Assembly (NCBI GenBank): GCA_036936605.1
Contig: JAUPFV010000001.1
Span: 168,168,643 to 168,232,642, forward strand
DNA from: Limnanthes douglasii subsp. nivea
Taxonomy: Eukaryota; Streptophyta; Magnoliopsida; Brassicales; Limnanthaceae
Length of the DNA: 64,000 bases
Direction of reading: 5' to 3'
A program made the position numbers and the translations under genes. This document shows positions 36,124 to 46,600 of this stretch, piece by piece. The notes under the pieces are model-generated. The model was not told the origin of the DNA. It did no database searches and saw nothing but the letters and a program-made list of their open reading frames with translations. Numbering within the stretch: the stretch's first letter is position 1; the number at the start of each line of letters is the position of its first letter.

Positions 36124-38906
36124 TGTATAAAGGTTAGAGCTATTACCTTTCTTCGTAAATGTATTCCAAGTAGGTTTAGTGTTAAACAGCCCATCAAGAC
36201 TCAGAGACCATATAACAGTGTCCTCCAAGTTATCAATTAGAGAGATTTTGAGAATGTTTTGAATATTTAATGAATTCACAACATTGTTCCAATGGCCCAT
36301 TTTTTCAGAACTCTTTGACTTTTCCCCCTTCAAAGTTAGTTATATTATCCACATCAGTAATAATGAAAAATGGTTGATGAGAGCACCATTTCTCAATAAA
36401 AAAAATCCATGTTACCTGCTTTAGTTTGCCAGGTTATATAATTTTCAGCACTAACTCTGATTTTCCAGAGTCTGAGCCAAATAGTAGATTATTTTGAAGG
36501 TTTAGCAGTGGTTAAAGAGTGGGTGTTGTTGCAGTATATTGAATAGATCATCTTGGCCCAAAGAGATTTCTACCTTCTGAACATAAACCACAATTTGTGA
36601 GAAAATACATTCTCAAGCTCTTTAATTCTTCTAACTCCAAGCCCATCTTCTTCATAGGGATTACAAACCCTTGACCATTGGGTCCAGTTTATAGTAGATT
36701 TATTCTGCTTAGATCCTCATAAAAACTTATTGAAGAGAATTTCAATTCTTTGGGCCACAAACTTAGGAATAGTTGAGTGTTGTATGTCAAAGATAAAATA
36801 AGCAAACAAAACAAATTGAATCAGGGTTAGTCCCCCTCCCCCCCAAAAGAGAGAATAGTGTGATCCCATTCTGAAATCTTTTTCTTGATCTTCACAATAA
36901 TATGTTCATAATTATTAACACTGTTTTTTTTGTTTATTATCGTCCTCATGTACTTAAATGGCATAGAGAAGTTCTTGAATCCCAATAAATGCTCCAAATC
37001 TTGAAAGGTAAGATCTTGTTAGAAGTAATTAGCTTTGACTTACTTTTATTTATAAGCTTACCAGACTTCTTATCATAATGCTGCAGTAACTTGAAGATTT
37101 TGGAGACAAAATCAGAGGATCCATTGCAGAAGATTAGGAGGTCATCTGCAAAACATAAGCACGGTATATTCATGGTTCATTTGATTTTGTATCTAATATT
37201 AGGATGATCTATAGTAAGCCCCTTTAAACCTTTTATAAGGTATTCTTCCGCCAAGATAAATAGGTTGGGTGACAATGGGTCACCTTGTCTTAAACCTTTG
37301 TTAGACTTAAAAAAACCCTTGACCTCACGATTGATCATAACAGAAAAGTAGCAGTTGTCCATACGCTTCTTAATCAACCTTAGAAAATCATTATTAAACC
37401 CAAAATCTGCAAGAACACTGAGAATGAAGGTATAGTAGAACTCTAGAAAGCCTCTTATTGATAAATTTGGACACAATTCTATTAAAGAATGTGGTAAGAC
37501 TTATCATTCTAAATTCCTTCCAAGTTTTAGGAGAAGAATTCTTAGGGATAAGGCATAACATAATAGCAAAAACCCATTTAGGAATAGGGTTTTCTTTAAA
37601 TATTTCAGCTATTGCATCACATAAGTCCTTCTTGATAATAGACCAGCAATATTTATAGAATTTTCCATTAAAGCCATTAGGTCCTGCAGCTGAATTAGGG
37701 TTCAAACTTTTGATGATATCAAAGATTTCAGATTCAGTAGGTAGAGACATCAGTATATTGTTATCCTCCTCCTTCACTATCTTAGGAATGAAGTCTAGTA
37801 GAGTATTAGAGTTCCAATGGTTAGCCTGGTCATATTGTAAGTCTTTAAAGAAAGTCACTATAGAGTCACCAATTGAGTTAGTATTATTAAGCCATTTAGA
37901 ACCATCCCAAATCTTTTCAATTATGTTTCTTTTAGTTCTTTTTTTTCACAAATTTGTGAAAGAAAGCAGTGTTCCTTTCCCCATCTCTAATCTAAGTAGA
38001 GTGAGTTTTCTGAGCCCAATACTCTTCTTCTCTAGTCAACAGATTTGAATGAGTTTTTCTAGCTGCATCCAAAAGTATCTTGTCCTCAGAAGATTTAGAA
38101 TTCTGATAATTAATTTCTTTACAACCAATTTTCTCTTCAATATGTTTGACTAAATCAAATACATTCCCAAACACCTTTTTGTTCCACTCCTTCAAATCGG
38201 CTTTTAATCTTCTAAGTTTAAACCAGAAGTTAAGAATAGGAGACCTCTGACCTTAAGTAGTCTAACCTGTCTCAACTAGTTTGTAAAAACCGTTGTGAAG
38301 AACCCACATATTCAGGAATTTGAATGAAGGCTTGATTTTTGTAGAGTTAGCAGATATAGAAACTAAGATAGGAGAGTGATCTGAGCAGGTCTTAGATAGG
38401 TGAGTAACTTTCATGGATTCAAAGTAGTTCAACCATTTGTCATTATATAAATCCATGTCAAGTCTTCTCTAGTGTCTCTTGTTGGTCCAGGTGAATTTAT
38501 TACCTGAAAAACCTGCATCAGTCAAATTACAGTCAAGCATTAAGTTATTTAAATCGTCCATGCTGGATACGTAGTTTGTAATGCAGTAAAGTTGCTTGTC
38601 TAGATTGGAAATTGTATTAAAATCACCTAAGATAAGTCATTTCCATAAACCATCATCTACAGATTTCAGCTTGTCCCACAGAATACCCCGCAGACTCTTA
38701 GTGCATTTAGCATAAATCACAAAAACCACGAAAAACTTATTTAGATCTTTGTGATTGATGTTAAATGAATAAACTGCTCTTCATTAGATATAATCTCGAA
38801 GAGCCATAAAATCAGATTTCTCAGTTTTTTTTAAACATTTGAGTCTAGTTAAAGTCCATTTGTTCCTTAATCCACAAACATTCCAATTTAAAATTGAAAT
38901 GGTCAT
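36100..38906 (-). pseudogene. LINE-B ORF2: endonuclease, reverse transcriptase
   Basis: The start ATG at 38906 opens MTISILNWNVCGLRNKW, the first block of LINE apurinic-type endonucleases. A stop near 38790 and a missing segment follow. LGDFNTI near 38620, FTWTNKRH near 38490 and SDHSPI near 38375 complete the endonuclease. RT is open at 37858-37394 (LIPKNSS, FRMISL where FRPISL is usual) and 37476-37177 (RQGDPLSPNLF), with the catalytic FADDLLIF at about 37160-37140. The post-RT region with a GLGVRRIKELENV block lies near 36640-36590. Frameshifts and stops separate these parts. Confidence 0.85.
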
Positions 38907-40258
38907 TTAGAAGATTTGGTATATTTGGATACACTTTTGTGCTGCATTAGCTTAGAATTAATCAAACCTTTTGTATTCATAACTTTCATTTTCTTCACTT
39001 TTCTATGATCTTTCTTCTTAATCTCTTTATAGCCTTTACCCGGAGAAGAAGTCAAGCTACCAGTGGTTTCCATTGTTGGTGGCGATGCTTCATTATTGGT
39101 TTCCATAAGAGTAGCATTGATGTGGTGTAGAGATCCCAAATCAATCATGTGGAGAGCCTCAATGACTTCTGAGTTGTCCACACCCATTGGTAAAAGATTT
39201 TGATCAGTTGTAGAAGTAATTATATTATCAATATTCTCATTTTGAATTCCCATGTTAACTTCAACTTGCAATTCAGTATCTTTTTTCCTTGTCTTCTCAT
39301 CTTCTATGATAATAATAACATATTTTATTTTTTGCGATAAGTGTTCAGAGATTGAGTAGAAGTCAGTTGTTGCTCAGAAAGCTTCAACTCAGACACCTTC
39401 AGTTTCTTAGGAGATTTGGGAATTTTCTTGTAAGAATTTTCAGAGTGGACTAGATGATAGCACAACTTACAGTAATCATGGTAATTACTATACACTAACT
39501 CTTTCCAAAATCTTTCTTCACCAAAGGAAAACCATATTTTCTTGGTCATAGGTTTAGATACGTCCATTTCAACCCATAATCTGCAGGAATTGAACCTAGC
39601 TCTATTCTTAGGGTGGACCCCGTATATTTAGAGGAGAGCTAAGTTTCTTTGCCACTTTCAAAATTATTTCTTCGTTGAACATGAACTCAGGGAGATTGGG
39701 TAAGATTAATATACACCGGAGTGTTTGGATTTTTATAATTAGGATTAACATAAGGTCCCTATTTGAGTAAACGCAATGTTTTATTCCCAATGAGCCATAC
39801 ATTTCTCCCATATAGCTTCTTTAGATCATCTAACACAGAAAATGCAATGAAATGTGCCTCAAGTCCAAATTTGTGATACCGAACTCTCCTTTAAATCTAA
39901 ACCCATTAAAGAAAGTATTAATGGCATTTGAATTTGGTTTCCCCATGGAAAACTTGCCCACTAACGTGTGTTTCGATATAGATTTCAGTTAATCTATGTC
40001 ACTAGCTTGAAACATTAGTTCAGGGTAATCTTTATTGTAACTTCTTTTAAGATTCTCGTGAGAGATCTTTAAAGAAATTCGTTTGAGAAGGTCAGCGTAA
40101 TTTTTGTAAACTGATGTAAAATTCTTGCTTGTGACAGGTTCGAAAGTTGGATTATTCATGATCGTTGGGAGCTCAGATCGAAGTTGATATAGGGGACGAA
40201 AATCGGTATTGTGATCAGTAGATCGACAAGCAAGTGAAGAACATTCTCCTTCCTCCAT
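38903..40258 (-). pseudogene. LINE-B ORF1: gag-like RNA-binding protein (DUF4283 type)
   Basis: Starts MEEGECSSL at 40258. The first 89 codons end at a TAA (39989-39991) that interrupts one continuous frame, since the match continues with LVGKFSMGKPN and GFRFKGEFGI, the DUF4283 region of plant LINE ORF1. A CKLCYHLVHSE block near 39475-39440 is the expected zinc knuckle with the last cysteine lost. The tail 39271-38903 is lysine-rich, as in nucleic-acid-binding proteins, and is reached after a frameshift near an A-run at 39338. Its stop TGA overlaps the ORF2 start as ATGA. Confidence 0.75.
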
Positions 40259-40260
40259 AA

Positions 40261-40850
40261 TTTCTCACGCAAGGATTCAATTAAGGGGAAAGAAGACGAA
40301 AATGAAGGATGTAATTTGGTTTCTTGGTTTCATTTCTTGGAGAGAATGTAACTAATGATTGTAGGCCAAAAATAAGTTTTCTTTATTTAGTATTATATAG
40401 ATGGCTTTAAATATATATATATATATATAGCCATTTTAACTTTTTGTTTCTTTTATACACAGTTGTTTTTAAATTTGCGGTCCAGTTCCTAAATGAATTA
40501 AATAAATTAGGTGTTCTTGTTATTTTTTTTTATATAAATGGTTTGACGATATCAAAGCCAAATTTGGGAAACAAATTCAAAAACATTAATGAAAAAAAAA
40601 TTGACAATATTTGTGACATGGGTCAGGTATGTAAGCGGTATAAAATATTTGATTGATTATGTTTCGAGTACCAGATATTCCTATTAAGTATTAATTCAAT
40701 TTGAAAAATTTGTAACATTTTTTATCGGATTCATCGAAGCTACATGGGATGCCCGAGGCATTCTAGAAGACAAGTTCGGGGTTGTTCAGTTAACATTAAT
40801 CAAGTAAATTGCACACAGTGTTGTGTATATATATATATATATATTATTTA
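40261..40850. other. AT-rich stretch between LINE-B and Copia-5
   Basis: Probably the LINE-B 5' UTR up to about 40380, then (AT)n tracts at 40410-40428 and about 40828-40846. No gene seen. Confidence 0.4.
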
Positions 40851-40879
40851 TCTGATAGAAGCCTTGTCAAGTATACATG

Positions 40880-43031
40880 AAAAATACAGAGCGACAAAAA
40901 AAATGCACCTGATAAAGAAATTGTTTGGATTGAATATAACAGAGGGTGTTTTAGATAAAAATCACTTGAATGAGTCGAGTGAAATTTTGAATGCTCTATA
41001 ATCTCTCGAGATAGAAATTTATAGTGAAGTTCGTGTCATAATGTTTTTGGCTTCTCTACCCAACATTTGGGCGGAAGTTGTGAGAGATGTTGTAAGTGAT
41101 TTCTCTAGCAAAGAGAAGCTAAAGAATAATTACATACACGATACGATTTTAGATGAATAAGTTAGAAGGAAAGATATTGGTGAGTATTTGAATAGTGATA
41201 TTTCATTTAACGTTAAGTCAAAAGGTATATCATCTCAAAAAATAAGAGAAAATTAAAATTAAGTCAATAAGAAAAAAAAGTAATAAACCAATTTAAAGGC
41301 CCACGAGGTCCGGTTAGATGCTACAACTGTAGACAGATGTGCTACACAGAAAGATTATACCAATAAACTAAGAAAAAATAAAATGAAAATGTAAATATTG
41401 TTACAAAAATCGTGCGAGTTACCTTACTACTTTATGTTGATAGTATTGGAAATAGTTGTGAGACTGTTTATTTAGTTGATAATAGAATACTTTAGATACC
41501 AAACATTAAAGAGATCAACCTTATGCAAGAAGATAGATTAGTTTAGATAACCCACAAGATTAAGAAATGGAAATCTTTGGTAGAAAATGAGATAGCTTAA
41601 AACTATTGTGCATAAGGTCATATTACGGGGGTGAATATGTTGATGGAGGATTCAAAGAGTATTGTGCTAGAATTAGAATAAATATAGATATGAACGTTTT
41701 AAGGACACTATAACAGAATGGTATAGATGAGTGCATGAACCAAACCTTAAATGACAGTGTTAGAAGCATAAGGCTTTATGTTAGGCTACCAAATTATTTT
41801 TAGATAGACCCAATCAACACTACAAGTTATATGATCAATAGAGGATCATCAAATCTGTTAAATTTCTATTTGCAGGAGGAGGTATGAAGTGGTAAGGAGG
41901 TAAAGTATGTTTTTGGAAAGTATTTGGTTGTTTGTCATATGTAAATGTTAATGCCAATGATAGAAAATGAAACTTGATCCCAATTTTAATAAATGTTTTT
42001 TTATTCGCTACGAAGATAAATTTTTAGAGTTATAAATGTTCGAATGTAGAAAATTAAAAAAATATTAGAAGCATAAATGTCATCTTTAATGAGAAATTTA
42101 TGCAAACCAAAAAATAAAATAAAGTTGAATAAGCAAAGGCACCATAAATAAAAGATTATGTTTATATTCTAGATTCATTGTGCAGAATTATGTTGTACGA
42201 CACAAGAAAAATGAAGTGTCTGAGATATAACAAGTTTATCCAACTTCTCCAAAGACAAGTACTTTGGTTCCCACTCTTTAGAATAGCAGTAAGGTACCCA
42301 ATAAAGTGGATCATTATTCATCATATATGAATCACATCTTTTTGTCAGATGTGGAGATAAATATATTATAATTGGTTTCGAGAATTGCGGCTGCATAAAA
42401 TTTATATGTTGAGTAGTTAGATGTATATAATGTATTTCTTCATGGTTATCTGAACGGAGACATTTTTGTGGTGCAAACACAAAGTTTCGCAATACATTAA
42501 AAAGAGAATATGAGTTCCAAATTGAACAAAAGCTTTTATGTTTTGAATCAAGCTCTGAGGTAGTGGTATATGAAGTTTGACAGATTTATGGACACCATCA
42601 ACTTTACTAAATATGAATAAAATCATTGTTGTTGCATAAAAAAGTCTGAAAATTCTTTTATTATGTTGTTGTTATTTGTGGATTATATATTATGATCTAA
42701 AGAGAAAATTATCAAATTAGTATGCACTGAAGGATTTCAAAGCTATAAAGAAAATTATTGGTATAATAATCATGAAAGAAATAGTCATGGTACCTTAGAA
42801 TTATCGGAGTCGCAATATATAAAAAAATATTATAAATATGGTTAACATGGAGAGTGCAAACCTGTCATCCAAGACAGCAGAAGATGAGTTCTATTTGAAT
42901 AAGATTTCTTATGCATCAACACTTAGGAACCTTATATATGCCATGTTTTTCTCCATACTCAATGAGGGTAATAAGTAATGGAATGGTAGAAAGGTAGTCA
43001 TGTGAATTTATTGATGAGTTTGTCTATGTTA
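40880..43031 (+). pseudogene. Copia-5 gag-pol remnant
   Basis: Gag is seen from MHLIKKLFGLNITEG near 40900 and a LASLPNIWAE block near 41050, with a broken zinc knuckle RCYNCRQM near 41315. The integrase core end and tail lie near 41650-42010 (GIDECMNQTLNDSVRSIRL, INRGSSN). RT lies near 42425-42680, with QLDVYNVFLHGYL and the catalytic block FVDYI where YVDDM is expected. A NKISYASTLRNLIYAM block lies near 42900-42945. Stops are frequent and the protease is not clear. Confidence 0.78.
43027..43031. repeat. Tat-2 target-site duplication TGTTA, left copy (right copy 53597-53601)
   Basis: TGTTA directly precedes the 5' LTR and directly follows the 3' LTR. Confidence 0.95.
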
Positions 43032-43533
43032 TGATGAGTCCGAATTCGAAGAACTCCCCGGAAGGGTAGTCCAAAGTAAAATCACCCCGTAAATTCGGAC
43101 AGACTCCATGACTTCAGTTCGAACAGCTCTGGTTGAACCGGACAGATGACTTTGAACACTGCAAACATAAGGCAGTTCGAACTATGACTAAAGTATTAAA
43201 AAACCTAATCACTATCTGACTAAGCTACCTGTACATCTGCTTAAAACTCATGGGTCTTTAAACATGACCCGGGTCCATTAAACTTGACCCGAAAGCCCAT
43301 AAGGCCCAAATTTCACACTATAAATACCCAACCACCAGCATTAACTATGGGTAAGAAAATTAACTGCGGCCAGGCTGCTTAATTCTCTCTCCACCCTTGA
43401 AACACTTTGAAACACCCTGAAATATCTTAAAACACCCTTAAACACCACCACATCACAGTGAAACACCCTTACGCCGCCTTAAAACTCCACTTAAAATTAC
43501 CAGCCTACCCTCAGGCTACTTTTATCCACACCA
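43032..43533 (+). repeat. Tat-2 5' LTR (502 bp)
   Basis: Begins TGATGAGTCC, ends TCCACACCA. A TATA box lies at 43319-43326 (TATAAATA), so transcription probably starts about 30 bases later, inside the LTR. The 3' part contains a run of short AAACACC(C/T)T(G/T)A repeats. Confidence 0.96.
43319..43326 (+). promoter_or_regulatory. Tat-2 LTR TATA box
   Basis: TATAAATA in the 5' LTR. The same box occurs in the 3' LTR at 53382-53389, where it could drive transcription outward into Copia-5 and flanking DNA. Confidence 0.75.
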
Positions 43534-43535
43534 AA

Positions 43536-43555
43536 TTGGCGACCACAGTGGGAGG
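43536..43555 (+). other. Tat-2 primer-binding site candidate
   Basis: TTGGCGACCACAGTGGGAGG starts two bases after the LTR. The TGGCGAC start has the form of a tRNA 3' end complement. I could not assign the tRNA with confidence. Confidence 0.6.
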
Positions 43556-43606
43556 CGACGGTGCCTGAATCAGACATTCAAAACCAAGTAAAGGAATTCT
43601 GTCCGA

Positions 43607-46600
43607 ATGAATCCGGATAATCCAGAGCTTCCACCAGCTTTGCTCGAAGTGGTGGAAGAGAACGATGAATATACTGTCCAGGAGCGTGACAGGTTGAGGG
43701 TTGAAATAGAAGCTCTGAGGGCTGAAAAGGCCAAGATGGGCATGAAGGAGAAATCCAAAGCATCAGTTGCTCATCGTTCTGATAACCCTCGAGAGCATGA
43801 GGCTTCAAAGACTCATGTGAGCACTAAAAAGACACATGCCAGTTCAAAAAAGTCTCACCGGTCCAAGCCTGTGGAGAGTTCTGACTCAAGTTCATAATCT
43901 TCGGACAGCTCTTCGGACAGTGAGGGAAATGAAAAATCCTTGTCCTCCAGTAGTGATGAGGGGCGAACCAGGAAAAAACAGAAGCAAGTTAAAAAGTATT
44001 CCAGAAAAATAGACCACCATGGAAGAATGAAAAGGCACATTGGGAAAGGATCATCTCACAGCCGGAGACATATAGACCGGATGCTGGTGGATCCATTTGC
44101 CTTCCATGATGAGCCAGGTATCTTTGCAACACCTAATGAGGATACCGTGTTCAGTCGTGGAAGGAATTGGAGGCAGTCTCCACTGTCTTCTAAAATCCTA
44201 TCCGGAAACCTCCCCAAAAGGTTCGATAGCACCAAGATGGAGAAGTACGATGGCAGTACTGATCCAGACAATCATCTGGAGCAATTCAAGAACTTCATGA
44301 TGAACTTTGATGATGATGATAAACTACTCTGCAGGGCATTCTCCCAGTCCTTTACGGGGAGTGCTCTGAAGTGGTACAACAGCCTTCCTCAGGGTTGTAT
44401 CAGAGACTTTGATACCTTTTGGGTGGCCTTTCGAAGGCAATTTGTGGGGAGTAAGGAGCTCAAGGGCAATGGAGATACCATAATCCATTGTGCCCAAGAG
44501 CCAAATGAATCGTTGAAAGAATACATAAGTCGTTTTGTGAACACAAAGAACGGGCTGGCTGATTGCTTTGAACAAGTGGCAATAGCATCCCTGAGACAAG
44601 GTTTGAACCCGGGCAACCTGGCCGATTCAGTAACAAGGAAGAAAGCCATGACCTGGGGTGGATTGCTGAATCAAGTCGGCAAGCAAATAAATGTTGATGA
44701 AACAAAAAAGACCAGGGTGCACAGGCAGGTGAGATCCACCCCGGTAACACCAACTCCCAATCAAAACCAGTCCGGAAACAAAGCTAGAGAAACCGGACAG
44801 GGGCATGGAAGAGGAAAAGCTCAGTCTCAACCAGCTGCTCCTGCACAAAGTCAGCAGTCTAGAAACAAAAGGGGGCCGTGGGTCCAACCGGAGTGGTTTG
44901 CAGAGCTCAAAGAAAGTGTGGCGACCATTTTCGAAAAAACTAAAGATGAAGTACACTACCGGAGACCGGCAACCTTGCAGTCTCCCAGAGAGCATCGAAA
45001 CAGTTCTTTTTGTCAATATCACAATGATATTGGCCATACTACTGATGATTGCATAGCCTTGAAACAAGAGGTTCAGAACCTGATTGAAAGAGGGAAGTTG
45101 GGTGCATACGTTAAAAGAAGAGGAGGCAACAGGCCTGATAACACTCACCGGGCTGGTCCGGTTAATGCTGCCCCAGAAGGGGCTATGGTAATCGTTGAAA
45201 GGTTTGATGTGGAATCTGAATACTTAGACCCTGATCCAACAAGAAACAGAGTGGGTGCAATAGAGGAGCGTTCCAGGTCGGTCTCCGGGCTCATTAAATT
45301 CTTTGAGTCCTTGACAATTTTCGGAGGGGACACTGTAACGGCTCCTACCACTTCATCAAGAAAAAGGCATGTTCATAATTTGGCTACCCAATTAGAAGGG
45401 GGCATGACCTCTTATCAATCGTCAAGTTTATTCCCATTCATTGTCTTTGATGGGGATGATTTGAGGGACATTGCTGGCCCTCATGAAGATGCTGTTGTCA
45501 TAGGAGTATCGATATGGGGCAATGAGATAAGGCGAATCCTGGTAGATACTGGGAGCTCTGCCAATATCCTTTTCTTAGATACTTACAAGAAAATGAAAAA
45601 TCCAGCTGTGATTCAAAAGTCAGACCGATCGATTGTAGGCTTCACGGGCAGCTCAGCTGATGTAATCGGTGAGTTCGAAGAAGAAGTATTGTTGGGCAGA
45701 GGCCCTTTTAAGAAAACGGTCAGAATACTTTTCATTGTGGTGGACTGTCCCACTTGTTACAATGCTATTCTAGGGAGATCTTGGCTCTCTAGGATGCATG
45801 CAGTGGCCTCAACAGTCCATCAGTGTCTAAAATACGCTGTTCAGGGGCAGGTTGGGGTTGTCCGGAGCAGTCAAAAAGTTGCAAGAGAATGTTATGCCAC
45901 TGCCTTGGCTCCACGAACGCTGGGGGCAGTCCGTATAACTGACCAATAGCAGTTTGAGGGCCTTTCTGGGGGTGAGGGTGAAATTGATGACCCCAGAGAG
46001 ACCCCCGGAGTGTTGATCCCAGTTGAAGAGGTTGAGACACACTGCTTGGAAGAAGGGAAATTTGTCAAGATAGGGTCCAAAATGCCACAAGTGTTGAAAG
46101 AAGAGATGTTAAAATTCTTAAAAGACCATCAGCATGTCTTTGCTTGGTGCAATGCTGATGTTACTGGAGTTCCATCAGAGGTGATTTCCCATCACCTATC
46201 TGTCCGGAGGGATGTGGCACCTGTGGTGCAAAAGAGGAGAGCTTTTTCAAAAGAAAAGGCTGATGTCATTGTACAAGAGGTTGACAGACTCACAAAGATG
46301 GGGCACATTAAAGAATCTCAGTATCCTTTGTGGACTGCCAATCCAGTCTTGGTAAAAAAGAAAAACGGTAAATGGCGAATGTGCATTGACTTCACAGATC
46401 TCAATCGAGCTTGCCCAAAAGACTTGTATCCAGTTCCCCGGATAGATCAGCTGGTAGATTCTACTTCTGGGAACAAGCTACTCTCCTTCATGGATGCTTT
46501 CTCCGGGTACAATCAGATCCAGGTGGATCCAAGGGATCAAGAGCATACCACTTTTGTTATGGATAGAGGTCTACACTGCTACAAGGTGATGCCTTTTGGT

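Larger units (their letters stand above)
35992..40260 (-). mobile_element. LINE-B: plant L1-type non-LTR retrotransposon, 3' end missing
   Basis: It reads from right to left: ORF1 from 40258, ORF2 from 38906 with endonuclease, RT and the post-RT region, ending near 35992. It keeps its 5' part but lacks RNase H, 3' UTR and A tail, the reverse of ordinary 5' truncation. A later deletion or rearrangement is therefore likely. It lies on the same strand as ACS and ends about 650 bases upstream of the ACS TATA box. Confidence 0.82.

Noticed and set aside
44627..45148. 173-codon minus-strand ORF inside Tat-2 gag
   Set aside because: It lies wholly opposite conserved gag and protease sequence, with no promoter, splice sites or homology. 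It is a shadow, unlike the antisense gene at 49703-52662.
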